A stretch of 18,498 nt of DNA, from positions 1 through 18,498 of the forward strand of contig DXFE01000116.1 in the NCBI GenBank assembly GCA_019114585.1, in the 5' to 3' direction. The notes beneath the pieces are model-generated. The model saw only the letters and a list, made by a program, of their open reading frames with translations. It was not told the origin of the DNA and made no database searches. Positions 1 through 8,182 of the stretch are shown here, one piece after another (the stretch's first letter is position 1; each line of letters opens with the position of its first letter). The position numbers and the translations under genes were made by a program. The DNA is from Gemmiger_A avium (GTDB taxonomy: Bacteria; Bacillota; Clostridia; Oscillospirales; Ruminococcaceae).

Positions 1-2297
1 AGAGCCTGCAAAAGCAGTTGGACGCCCTGCCCGCCGACGATCCCCAGCGGGCGGAACTGCAGGCCCAGCTGGACGCGCTGAACGAGCAGCTGGCCCAGGC
101 CACCGCCGCCGCCCAGAGCGACGCGGCCACCGCCGAGGCCCGGCAGGCCTTTAAGGATAATACCGGCGGCCTGATTTCCGAGGAAATGCTGAATCAGCTG
201 GACACGCTGGCCCAGGGCCTGGGCATCGCCCAGGGCGCGGTGAACGGCATGGACGCCCAGCAGGCCGCGTTTGATGAGCAGGCGGCCGCCGCCCGGGCCC
301 AGCTGGATGAAGCCCAGGCGAAGATCGACGCGGGCCGGGCCGAACTGGCGGCGGGCTGGAAGCAGTTCAACGACGGGATGGCCCAGTTTGAAGAGCAGGC
401 GGCGGATATCCGCGGCCAGATTGCCCAGGGCAAGACCGAACTGCAGGACAGCCTGACCGAACTGCAGGACGGCGAAGCCGATTACGCGGACGGCCTGGCG
501 GAGCTGCAGGACGGCGAGACCGAGTATCAGGACGGCGTGGCCGAGTACGAGGAGAACAAACAGGACTACGACGAGGCCCGGGCCGAGGCGGAACAGAAGC
601 TGGCGGACGGAGAAGCGGAACTGGCGGATCTGGAGATGACCCACTGGTACGTGCAGGACCGCACCAGCCTGAGCAGCTATTCCAGCATACAGAGCGATAC
701 CGCCAGCATTGAGGCGCTGGGGGTGATGTTCCCGGTGATCTTCTTCACGGTGGCGGTGTTGATCAGCCTGACCAGCGTCACCCGCATGGTGGAGGAGGAA
801 CGGGGCCTGATCGGAACCTACAAGGCGCTGGGCTTTGGCCGGGGCGCCATCTATGGCAAGTATCTCACCTATGCGGCGGCGGCCTGCGTGCTGGGCGCAC
901 TGCTGGGCGAGGGGGGCGGCTATATCCTGATGCCGCTGTTCATGCGGTACATTTTCCAGGAAATGTATACCATTCCCCGGTATCTGCTGGGCTTTGACGC
1001 GGCGTTCGGCCTGGGCGGCCCGGCGCTGTTCCTGGCGGGGATGCTGGGGGCCACCGCCCTGGCCTGCCGCAGCGAGCTGAACCAGACCCCCGCGGCCCTG
1101 ATGCGGCCCAAGAGCCCCCAAGCCGGGTCCCGGGTGCTGCTGGAACGGTTCCCGAAACTGTGGAACCGGATCCGTTTTCTGAACAAGGTCACCATCCGGA
1201 ACCTGTTCCGTTATAAAAAGCGGCTGACCATGACGGTGTTCGGCATCGCGGGCTGTACGGCCCTGATGGTCTGCGGCCTGGGGCTGCACGATTCGGTGGT
1301 GGCAATGATGCCGCTGCAGTACGAGCGGTATTACCAGTACGACCTGCTGGTGGCGGGTACCGGCGAGGATGACCCGGCCCTGCTGGACCGGCTGGCCGCG
1401 GACGAAGCGGTGGAAGCCATCCAGCCGGTGTATATGGAGACGGTGACCCTGCGGGGCGCCGACGGCCATGAAGAGAGTGTGCAGCTGACGGTGTTCCCGG
1501 AAGGCGTGTCCACCGAAGGGTGGTACGGGCTGGTGAACGGCGAGGGCGAGAGCCTGACCCTGACCGACGGGCAGGTGATCCTGACCCGCAACGCCGCCGA
1601 GCTGATGGGCCTGACGGAGGGCGACAGCCTGACGGTGCGGGATATGGAACTGCGGGAGGCCGATACCACCATCGGCGACCTGGCGGAGAACTGCCTGGGC
1701 AACAGCGTGTACATGACCGAGGCCACCTATGAGGAACTGTTTGAGGCGTATACCCCCAACGCGGCGCTGGCCCGGCTGAAGATCGACGAGAGCGAGCAGC
1801 GGGCCTTTGCGGACGAACTGCGCCGGGAGGACGGGGTGGCCAGCGCCACCAGTACCCAGGCGCTGAAGGAGGATTTCTCCCAGAATTTCGCCATGATGAA
1901 CGCGGTGGTGTATCTGCTGACCGGATTGGCGGCGGGGCTGGCGTTTGTGGTATTGTTTACCCTGTCCACCACCAATATCAGCGAACGCCAGCGGGAACTG
2001 GCCACCATCAAGGTGCTGGGATTCTATGACCGGGAGGTTCACGCCTATGTGAACAAGGAAACCCTGCTGCTGACCCTTATGGGGATTCTGGTGGGGCTGC
2101 CTTTCGGCCGGCTGCTGACCGGCTGGCTGATCGGGATGCTGTCCCTGCCGGCGGCCCAGGTGCCGGTGGTGCTGAACCCCACCAGCTACCTGCTGGCGGC
2201 CGTCGCCAGCTTCGTGTTCGCCCTGGCGGTGGACCTGCTCACCGACCGTATCCTGGACCACATCGACATGGTCGAAGCCCTCAAGAGCGTAGAGTGA
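1..2297 (+). CDS. FtsX/MacB-type ABC transporter permease with extracellular coiled coil (5' end missing)
   Basis: The reading frame is open to the first base, so the N-terminus lies outside the window; a TTG at position 18 is in frame but is not taken as the start. About 760 residues are visible. The first ~215 are a hydrophilic coiled coil rich in Ala, Gln and Glu, with Asp-Gly repeats such as ELQDGEADYADGLAELQDGE. Next comes an FtsX domain (residues ~235-350; VMFPVIFFTVAVLISLTSVT, then ERGLIGTYKALGFGRG), a linker with a membrane helix (~400-425), an extracellular segment (~430-620) and a second FtsX domain (~625-750; ERQRELATIKVLGF). Duplicated FtsX domains are typical of MacB/LolCE-like permeases, which work with a separate ATPase and often move lipids or peptides or act mechanically on the envelope. 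The partner ATPase is presumably upstream, outside the window. The substrate is unknown. Family assignment is secure. Confidence 0.9.
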   Translation, partial: SLQKQLDALPADDPQRAELQAQLDALNEQLAQATAAAQSDAATAEARQAFKDNTGGLISEEMLNQLDTLAQGLGIAQGAVNGMDAQQAAFDEQAAAARAQLDEAQAKIDAGRAELAAGWKQFNDGMAQFEEQAADIRGQIAQGKTELQDSLTELQDGEADYADGLAELQDGETEYQDGVAEYEENKQDYDEARAEAEQKLADGEAELADLEMTHWYVQDRTSLSSYSSIQSDTASIEALGVMFPVIFFTVAVLISLTSVTRMVEEERGLIGTYKALGFGRGAIYGKYLTYAAAACVLGALLGEGGGYILMPLFMRYIFQEMYTIPRYLLGFDAAFGLGGPALFLAGMLGATALACRSELNQTPAALMRPKSPQAGSRVLLERFPKLWNRIRFLNKVTIRNLFRYKKRLTMTVFGIAGCTALMVCGLGLHDSVVAMMPLQYERYYQYDLLVAGTGEDDPALLDRLAADEAVEAIQPVYMETVTLRGADGHEESVQLTVFPEGVSTEGWYGLVNGEGESLTLTDGQVILTRNAAELMGLTEGDSLTVRDMELREADTTIGDLAENCLGNSVYMTEATYEELFEAYTPNAALARLKIDESEQRAFADELRREDGVASATSTQALKEDFSQNFAMMNAVVYLLTGLAAGLAFVVLFTLSTTNISERQRELATIKVLGFYDREVHAYVNKETLLLTLMGILVGLPFGRLLTGWLIGMLSLPAAQVPVVLNPTSYLLAAVASFVFALAVDLLTDRILDHIDMVEALKSVE

Positions 2298-2329
2298 CGG
2301 AAGTTAATCTGGGGGAATCAACAAGGGCT

Positions 2330-2593
2330 GCGGGCGCGACAATCATGCGCCCGCTCGGCTGCGCCGACCGCCCTGCCGGTCCGGGTCTCCACCGGAGACC
2401 CGGCCGCTTCGCGGACCCGGGCCCCCAGACCCCCGGAACACATGGCCGGAATACTCCGGCCATAGGGATGTTTTATAGAAACAAGGCCCGCGCAAACCGG
2501 TATGGCTTGCGCGGGCCTTGTATTTGTATTTTCCCCAGGGCCGGAGTATTCCGGCCCTTATTTCCGGGGGCTGGGGGGACGTTGTCCCCCCAG
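2330..2593. repeat. Intergenic cluster of palindromes, including a long imperfect inverted repeat
   Basis: The 311-base gap between the permease and the convergent transporter operon holds no credible gene but at least six hairpins: 2330-2354 (8-bp stem), 2381-2403 (10-bp stem, 3-nt loop), 2442-2463, 2481-2521, 2538-2557 and 2571-2593 (10-bp stem, loop GTT). The copies at 2444-2461 and 2539-2556 are exact reverse complements of each other. The surrounding sequence also pairs, so 2422-2495 and 2507-2579 form arms of about 74 nt with a few mismatches around an 11-nt centre. I cannot tell a compound bidirectional terminator from a repeated mobile palindromic element by sequence alone. Confidence 0.75.
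2481..2532. terminator. Rho-independent terminator between convergent genes
   Basis: A perfect 15-bp stem (2481-2495 with 2507-2521) encloses an 11-nt loop. On the + strand it is followed by TATTTGTATTTT, which suits termination of the permease transcript. On the - strand the tail is TTCTATAAAA, weaker but possible, so it may also end the transporter/FmdE operon. Confidence 0.85.
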
Positions 2594-2608
2594 ATTGGCT
2601 ATCCTATC

Positions 2609-3145
2609 TCACAGCCCGAACCGGGTATAGGGATGCCAGCAGTCCAGGCAGACGGGCTGGCCGTTTTCCAGCCGCAGCATGGATTCCATGGTCATCTCGC
2701 CGCACACCGAACACCGGCGGCTGGTCATAAGCCGGGCCGGCTCCGGCAGCGGGCAGGCGGGCTCTTTCACCTCAAACAGTTCGGCGGGGGTACGGGCCTG
2801 CATCCAGGCAAAACTTTCCTCTTTGCTCATTCCCTCCGGCCGCGGGCGCAGCACCAGCCGCACCCCTTTCCCGTCCGACCGGCGGTAAAACCCGAACGCT
2901 TGCTTGCCCCGCAGCCGGAACAGCAGATTCCCCTTTCCGGCGCTGCATCCCAGCACCACCTGGATCGCGTCCACGCCGCAGGCGTCGTTCTCGCTGATGC
3001 ACACCAGCTGTTCGTCATCCGAAAACCCGGCGTTCAGCAGTTCCATCGCGTACAGCGCCGCCTTGAACCCGATGGTCAGGCCGCCGCAGGCATGGCCGTG
3101 AAACGCCACGCATTTGTCCCAAAGCTGTTGTTCTTTCTCGGTCAT
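2609..3145 (-). CDS. FmdE-family (formylmethanofuran dehydrogenase subunit E-like) metal-binding protein with C-terminal zinc ribbon
   Basis: This 178-aa soluble protein has the FmdE hallmark near its N-terminus (C12 and FHGHACGGL at residues 15-23; usually FHGHxCPG). It then has ENDACGVDAIQVVLGC (52-67) and GKGNLLFRLRGKQAFGFY (70-87), both typical of the family. The C-terminus has a CxxC...CxxC zinc ribbon (C145, C148, C166, C169). The family is named after a subunit encoded with methanogen formylmethanofuran dehydrogenase, but stand-alone members occur in bacteria lacking that enzyme, and solved structures of such members contain bound metal. It is the last gene of the transporter operon. 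Its ATG overlaps the TGA of the ATPase gene in an ATGA, so the two are probably co-translated. A role in handling the imported metal or metal complex is inferred from context. Confidence 0.85.
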   Translation of the reverse strand: MTEKEQQLWDKCVAFHGHACGGLTIGFKAALYAMELLNAGFSDDEQLVCISENDACGVDAIQVVLGCSAGKGNLLFRLRGKQAFGFYRRSDGKGVRLVLRPRPEGMSKEESFAWMQARTPAELFEVKEPACPLPEPARLMTSRRCSVCGEMTMESMLRLENGQPVCLDCWHPYTRFGL

Positions 3146-4773
3146 TGCGCATCCTCCAGTTCCTGTTCGATTCTGTCCGGGTCCACCGCTTCCAGCCGCC
3201 CGGCTTTCAGCAGCAGTACCCGGTCCGCAATCTTGCGGGCCGCGTGCGGGTCATGGGTCACCACCAGCATCGCGCAGCCCGCCGCGTTCTGCATCCCTTT
3301 CAGCAGCCGCAGCAGATTCGCCCGGCCGGACGCGTCCAGCTGTGCCGTGGGCTCGTCCGCCACCAGCACCGCCGGGTTCAGCACCAGCGCCCGGGCCATC
3401 GCCACCCGCTGCGCCTGCCCGCCGCTCAAATTCGCCGTGGGCCGGGCCAGCAGTTCGGGGGTGGGGTCCAGCCCCACCTGCTCCAGTAATTGCACCACCC
3501 GCTCGCGCTGCTGCTGCGGGGTGCTCCACAATTTCGCCAGTATTCCCGGCTCCGCCACCGCCCGCTCCACCGTAAAGCGCGGATTCAGGGCGGCAAAACT
3601 GTCCTGCCACAGCAGCTGTACCCCGCCCGGGGTGCGGTGCAGCTTGTTGTAATCGGCCGGTTCGCCGTTCACCAGCACCCGCCCGCTGTCCGGGGCCAGA
3701 AACCCCGCAAGAATCGCCGCCAGGGTGCTTTTGCCGATTCCGCTGGGCCCCACCAGCGCCACCGTTTCCCCGCAGTCCAGCCGCAGGTTCGCCCCGGTCA
3801 GCACCGGTTTTCCACCAAACTGTTTTGCGATGTCCCGGGCGGTCAGCGCCGCCGCGATGCCGCCCCGCCAGCAGGCCACCTGCCGCCCCGGCCCGATATC
3901 GGCCAGTTCCGGCACGCCCCGGTCACAGTCCGCCGTGCATTGGGTGCACCGACCCCGGAACGGGCATTCCCCCTCCCGGGGGCCGGGCCCCGGCCGGATT
4001 CCCCACAGATCCCGCTGGGGATACAGTTCCGGGAACGACCGGATCAGCCCCCGGCTGTAGGGGTGCCGGGGATCGGTCAGCAGTTCGCTTGTGGGGGCCA
4101 GCTCCATCACCCGCCCGCCGTACAGCACGCAGGTGCGGGCACAGAGCTGGCGGGCCACCGTCACGTCGTGGGTCACCACCAGAAAAGCCGTGCCCGCCGC
4201 CGCCCGCCGCCGGATCACCTCCAGCACCTGCCGGCGGGATACCTCGTCCAGCGCGCCGGTGGGCTCGTCCAGCACCACAAAGGCCGGGTCCAGGGCCAGG
4301 GCCAGCGCCAGCAGGGTTTTCTGCACCATGCCGCCGGACGCCTGCCGGGGCAGCAGCCCCAGATCGGCCACCTCCAGCCCCACTTCCCCGGCCAGCAGCG
4401 CCGCCCGGCCCGCCCGCTCGGCGCGGGGATACCGGCGGGCCAGCAGCTCTTCCAGATGCTGCCCCAGGGTCAGGCTGGGATTCAGCCAGCCGTGGGAATT
4501 CTGAAAACAGATCGAAAACCGGGCCATCCGCCAGTCGGCCAGTTCCTTCGGCGGCAGGGCGGTCAGATCCTGCCCGTCCAGCCATACCCGCCCGCCCGGG
4601 GCGGCGGAGGGTTCCAATAACTGCACCGCGGCCCGGGCCAGGGTGCTTTTTCCGCTGCCGCTCTCCCCCAGCACGGCCAGGCATTCCCCCGCCGCCAGCT
4701 CCAGGGTCACCGGGCCCAGGGCAAAGCCGGGATAGCGGGCGGTCAGCCCTTCCAAACGTATACGCGGCGTCAT
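3142..4773 (-). CDS. Dipeptide/nickel-type ABC transporter ATPase, two ATPase domains fused (DppD-DppF/NikD-NikE-like)
   Basis: This 543-aa protein would energise import through the two permeases encoded upstream. The first ABC domain (residues ~5-250) has Walker A GESGSGKS (37-44), Walker B VVLDE (166-170) and His202, but its signature reads QASGGM (144-149) instead of LSGGQ. A cysteine-rich segment typical of OppD/DppD C-termini follows (CPFRGRC at 270-276, then C279, C283, C301). In relatives these cysteines can hold an iron-sulfur cluster. The second ABC domain (~305-535) is canonical: Walker A GPSGIGKS (342-349), signature LSGGQ (449-453), Walker B VLVADE, H507. The ATG at 4773 is chosen because it overlaps the permease TGA as ATGA and begins the ABC fold at once; an in-frame upstream extension would lie wholly inside the permease gene. 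In most bacteria the two ATPases are separate proteins. Confidence 0.93.
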   Translation of the reverse strand: MTPRIRLEGLTARYPGFALGPVTLELAAGECLAVLGESGSGKSTLARAAVQLLEPSAAPGGRVWLDGQDLTALPPKELADWRMARFSICFQNSHGWLNPSLTLGQHLEELLARRYPRAERAGRAALLAGEVGLEVADLGLLPRQASGGMVQKTLLALALALDPAFVVLDEPTGALDEVSRRQVLEVIRRRAAAGTAFLVVTHDVTVARQLCARTCVLYGGRVMELAPTSELLTDPRHPYSRGLIRSFPELYPQRDLWGIRPGPGPREGECPFRGRCTQCTADCDRGVPELADIGPGRQVACWRGGIAAALTARDIAKQFGGKPVLTGANLRLDCGETVALVGPSGIGKSTLAAILAGFLAPDSGRVLVNGEPADYNKLHRTPGGVQLLWQDSFAALNPRFTVERAVAEPGILAKLWSTPQQQRERVVQLLEQVGLDPTPELLARPTANLSGGQAQRVAMARALVLNPAVLVADEPTAQLDASGRANLLRLLKGMQNAAGCAMLVVTHDPHAARKIADRVLLLKAGRLEAVDPDRIEQELEDAQ

Positions 4774-5603
4774 ACATCCCCCTCCAGCAGTTGCTGCTCC
4801 AGCCAGCGGGCCAGCAGCCGGGTGAACAGAATGGTCAGCATCAGCGCCGCCACCGGCGCAGCCAGCCACCATTTCCAGTAATCGGTAAAATAAATGCCCG
4901 TAAACCGGGACGCCCGGTTGATCATCAGGCCCCAGCTTTTGGCGGTGGGGTCGGACAGGCCCAGGTAGGCCAGGGCGCTCTCCTGCAAGATGGCCTTGCC
5001 CACCACCGCCAGCGCTCCCACCAGCACCACCGGCAGCACATCCGCCGCCAGATGGTTTTTGAAGATATACCAGCTGCCGGCGCCCCAGCTTTTGGCAGCC
5101 CGCACATAGGTGCGGTGCGCGGCCGAGCGGGTCTTGGCGGCGGTCTGCTTGGCCACCGGCGCCCAGGAAAAGGCCGCGATCAGCCCGATCACCAGCCGCC
5201 GGTCCTGGCCCCAGAACGCGCCCAGCACGATCAGCACCGGCAGCTGCGGCACCGCCAGGAACACGTTCACCGCAAAATCCACCGCGGCCTGCACGCCGCC
5301 GCCCTTATAGCCCGCCAGCATCCCCAGGCCGCCGCCGACCAGGGCGGTGAGCACCCCGCAGGCCAGGCCCAGGCTCATGCTGGCGAAAAATCCCTGGCTC
5401 AGCTGGGCGTAGATGTCGATGCCCAGATCGTCGGTGCCCAGCCAGTGGGCGGCGCTGGGCGCTTCCAGCGAAGCGCCGCTGGGCTGGGTGGGGCTGCAGG
5501 GCCAGCCCAGCACACCCCAGCCGAAAAACAGCGTCAGCGCCAGCAGCCCGGCGCAGAGGACAAGGCAGGGCCGCCAGCGGGCCCGGTTGCGTTTACCCGG
5601 CAT
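4770..5603 (-). CDS. Dipeptide/nickel-type ABC transporter permease, DppC/NikC-like
   Basis: This 277-aa inner-membrane protein is the second permease of the importer. It has an N-terminal membrane helix (about residues 13-33), a periplasmic/external motif HWLGTDDLGIDIYAQL matching the HPLGTDxxGRD motif of DppC/OppC proteins, several further helices, and an EAA-type ATPase-docking loop around GAGSWYIFKNHLAADVLP. The ATG at 5603 is preferred over one 13 codons upstream because it follows an AAGGGGG ribosome binding site at good spacing and overlaps only the last codons of the upstream permease (TAA at 5593-5595). The gene ends in an ATGA overlap with the ATPase gene. The family is certain; the substrate is not readable from the sequence. 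Confidence 0.92.
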   Translation of the reverse strand: MPGKRNRARWRPCLVLCAGLLALTLFFGWGVLGWPCSPTQPSGASLEAPSAAHWLGTDDLGIDIYAQLSQGFFASMSLGLACGVLTALVGGGLGMLAGYKGGGVQAAVDFAVNVFLAVPQLPVLIVLGAFWGQDRRLVIGLIAAFSWAPVAKQTAAKTRSAAHRTYVRAAKSWGAGSWYIFKNHLAADVLPVVLVGALAVVGKAILQESALAYLGLSDPTAKSWGLMINRASRFTGIYFTDYWKWWLAAPVAALMLTILFTRLLARWLEQQLLEGDV

Positions 5604-6561
5604 GGCGCACCCCCTTGTCCAGCCCGGCGCAAAGCCGGTCACTGATCAGCATGCCCGCCAGCACCAGCACGGTGGAGAACAGAAACACACCCTGGATCAG
5701 CGGGTAATCCCGGTAGCGCACCGCCTCCCGCAACACGGTGCCCACGCCCGGATAGGCAAACACGTTTTCCACCAGCAGGGTGCTGCCCATCAGCCCGCCG
5801 ATGCTCAGAAACAGCTTGGCCACAATGGGGGTGGCGGCGTTGCGCAGGATGTACCGGCGGCGCACCAGCCCCTCCTTCAGCCCCCGGGAACGGGCGCCCA
5901 GCAGATAGGGCTGCCGCCGTACCGAGAGAAAGCTGGCCCGGGCGGTAAAGAAGTAGCCGGGCAGGCTCACTACGCACAGGCTTATCGCGGGCAGCAGCCC
6001 GTGCAGCGCCAGATCCGCCAGCCGCTGGCCAAAATGGGCGTACCGGGCAAAGGCGGTTTCGCCCCCGGACAGGGGCAGCCAGTCCACCCGGGCGGCCACA
6101 AGAAACAGCAGCGCCAGGCCCACCAGATAGGGCGGCAGCTGGCAGATGGCGGAGAATACCCCGTACACCGCCTTGTCCACCCGGGGGCGGCGCACGCACA
6201 CCAGCGCCAGCCCCACCGCCAGCGGCAGGCTCAGGGCGGTGGAAAAGGCCATCAGGCCCAGCGTCCAGGGCAGGCGGCTCAGAATTACGGTGCTCACCGG
6301 CTGCTTGTAGTGGATGCTCTGGCCCAGATCCCCCCGCAGGTTTGCCGCCAGGGTGCGGCCAAACTGGGTAAGAAGCGGCTGATCCAGCCCGTAGTAGGCC
6401 CGCAGCTGTTCCAGCTGTTCGGCGTTGTAGGCCACGGTCATGTCCTCCCCCGATACCGAGGAGGAATACTGCAGCGGATCCCCGGGCATCAGGCGGGGGA
6501 TAAAAAAGTTGCACACATAGATCACCGCAAAGGTGGCCAGCAGCAGCGCGGCACGGCGCAT
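5593..6561 (-). CDS. Dipeptide/nickel-type ABC transporter permease, DppB/NikB-like
   Basis: This 322-aa protein has the standard DppB layout: an N-terminal helix (residues ~5-20) followed by IPRLMPGDPLQ, an external region with LRAYYGLDQPLLTQF and NLRGDLGQSIHYKQPVSTVI, then five further helices. The EAA loop is around SRGLKEGLVRRRYILRNA, and VENVFAYPGVGTVLREAV is a strong family motif near the C-terminus. It forms the translocation path with the DppC-like partner. A GGAGGGGG ribosome binding site sits seven bases before the ATG. It begins 31 bases after the binding-protein stop, consistent with one operon. Confidence 0.94.
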   Translation of the reverse strand: MRRAALLLATFAVIYVCNFFIPRLMPGDPLQYSSSVSGEDMTVAYNAEQLEQLRAYYGLDQPLLTQFGRTLAANLRGDLGQSIHYKQPVSTVILSRLPWTLGLMAFSTALSLPLAVGLALVCVRRPRVDKAVYGVFSAICQLPPYLVGLALLFLVAARVDWLPLSGGETAFARYAHFGQRLADLALHGLLPAISLCVVSLPGYFFTARASFLSVRRQPYLLGARSRGLKEGLVRRRYILRNAATPIVAKLFLSIGGLMGSTLLVENVFAYPGVGTVLREAVRYRDYPLIQGVFLFSTVLVLAGMLISDRLCAGLDKGVRHAG

Positions 6562-6592
6562 CGTTCTCCCCCTCCTTTCCCGTTCAAAATGG

Positions 6593-8182
6593 TCAGCGCA
6601 GCATATAGCTCAGCCGGTTCTGTTCCGCCTGCTGATAGGCGTAGGTCTTCATCCAGCCGTCGTACACGTCCTTGCGGTACATGCTGTAGCTGGACTGGTT
6701 GGCAATCACGATCAGCGGGATCTCCTGGCTGATCAGCACCTGCAGTTCCTGGAAGATGGCCTTGCGGGCCTCAAAATCGGTTTCCAGCTTCTGGGCCTCG
6801 GCCAGCTCGGTGATTTGGGCGTTTTCGTAGCCGATGGGCCCCATGCTGTGGGGGTTGCCCCCCTTGTTTTTGGAAATATCCGAAAAGATGGTGCGCAGGT
6901 AGGTGGGCGGGTTGTTGCCCCAGCCCCCGTTGCCCACCAGGGCAAACTGGTAATCCCCCGCGTTGACCATGCTGTCCCGGGTGGCGGAATCGTAGCTTTC
7001 CACCGTCACCGCCACGCCGGCGGCCTCCAGGTCGATCTTGATCAGCTCCGCAATGGCCACGTCGTTGCCGCTGTCGGCGGCCAGCAGGGTCACCGACAGG
7101 TTCTTGTCCGCCAGTACCGCCCGGGCGGCGTCCGGGTCATAGTCGTACTCCACGCAGTCGGGGGAATAGTACAGGCTGGTGCGGGGCACATACCCGGCGC
7201 TGCCCACCGAGCCCGCGCCCCGGAACACCTTGTCCACCACCGCCTGCCGGTCCAGCGCCGCGTACACGGCCTGGCGCAGGGCGATGTCCAGAAATTCCGG
7301 GCACTGTTCAAAGTTGATCAGCAGCTTGTAGCCCATGTCGTTGGCCTTTTCCACAAAGCCCAGGGTCTCGTCGGCCTGGTACTGGCTCAGCAGATCGGCG
7401 GGCACGCTGGTGATGTCGATTTCTCCGTTCTCAAAGGCCAGCAGTGCGTCGCTCACCGGCACAAACTGGATGCGGCCCGCCGCCGGGGTGCCGGCGCAGA
7501 AATCCTCCACCGCGGTAAATTCATAGCTGCCGGTGGGGCCGTCGTAGGCGGTGCAGGCGTAGGCGCCGCTGCCGGTCAGCCAGCCCTCGCCGGTATAGGT
7601 GTAGGGGTCCTCCACCGATTCCCACACATGGCGGGGAATGATCTCAAAGCTGCCCAGGTTGGACAGGGTGTCCCCGTCCGGGCTCTTGACGGTCAGGGTG
7701 ATGGTGCGCTCGTCCACCACGGTGTAGTGGTCCACGATGCAGGCCTCGGTGCCCGCCGCCAGCGGGTTGCTCACCGGCGGGTGGGCGTTGTAGTAGTCGA
7801 TGGTAAAGGCCACATCGTCGATCGTCAGGGGCTGCCTGTCCTGGAACGCGGCGCCCTCCCGCAGGGTGAAGGTGTAGTCATTGCCCTCCACCGTCCAGCT
7901 TTCGGCCAGCCAGCCGATGTCGCCGGTCTCGTCCTTTTCCAGCAGGCTGGCGTAGGCCAGCTCCATCTTGGCGGTGCCGGGGCCCCGGCTCTGGCACTGG
8001 AAGGGGTTCGGCGCGCCCCAGTCGGTGCCGCCCTCCAGCCGCAGCACCTCCACCCAGCCGTCGGGATGGGCGGAGTCGGCCCCATAGGCGGGGGCCTCAT
8101 AGGAGGCGGCGGAACAGCCCGCCGCCAGGCTCACCAGCAGAACAAGCGCCAGCACGGCGCTGAGGATACGGATACGATGCAT
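6593..8182 (-). CDS. Family 5 extracellular solute-binding lipoprotein (peptide/nickel type)
   Basis: This 529-aa protein starts with a lipoprotein signal (MHRIRILSAVLALVLLVSLA, lipobox LAAGC, lipidated Cys23), so it should be anchored on the outside of the membrane. The mature part has the SBP_bac_5 pattern: YASLLEKDETGDIGWLAESW, YTFTLREGAAFQD, TIDDVAFTIDYYNAHPPV, a stretch with LRQAVYAALDRQAVVDKVF, and YDPDAARAVLADKN. It is the first gene of the operon and delivers ligand to the permeases. Several families share this fold (dipeptide, oligopeptide, nickel, metallophore), and no residues specific to NikA are recognisable, so the ligand stays open. The ATG at 8182 is chosen for its AAAGGAGG site five bases upstream and the signal peptide; longer in-frame starts would run into the leader terminator. 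Confidence 0.94.
   Translation of the reverse strand: MHRIRILSAVLALVLLVSLAAGCSAASYEAPAYGADSAHPDGWVEVLRLEGGTDWGAPNPFQCQSRGPGTAKMELAYASLLEKDETGDIGWLAESWTVEGNDYTFTLREGAAFQDRQPLTIDDVAFTIDYYNAHPPVSNPLAAGTEACIVDHYTVVDERTITLTVKSPDGDTLSNLGSFEIIPRHVWESVEDPYTYTGEGWLTGSGAYACTAYDGPTGSYEFTAVEDFCAGTPAAGRIQFVPVSDALLAFENGEIDITSVPADLLSQYQADETLGFVEKANDMGYKLLINFEQCPEFLDIALRQAVYAALDRQAVVDKVFRGAGSVGSAGYVPRTSLYYSPDCVEYDYDPDAARAVLADKNLSVTLLAADSGNDVAIAELIKIDLEAAGVAVTVESYDSATRDSMVNAGDYQFALVGNGGWGNNPPTYLRTIFSDISKNKGGNPHSMGPIGYENAQITELAEAQKLETDFEARKAIFQELQVLISQEIPLIVIANQSSYSMYRKDVYDGWMKTYAYQQAEQNRLSYMLR

Noticed and set aside
2422..2579. Insertion sequence ends or an attachment site
   Set aside because: No transposase or integrase, no target-site duplication seen, and the centre is a normal terminator; kept as a palindrome of unknown origin.
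2294..3652. A 452-codon open frame on the + strand starting at the end of the permease
   Set aside because: It runs through the palindrome cluster and terminator and then antisense to the FmdE and ATPase genes.
3825..5645. A 606-codon open frame on the + strand across the ATPase and permease genes
   Set aside because: Proline/arginine-rich low-complexity translation with no ribosome binding site, opposite well-identified transporter genes.
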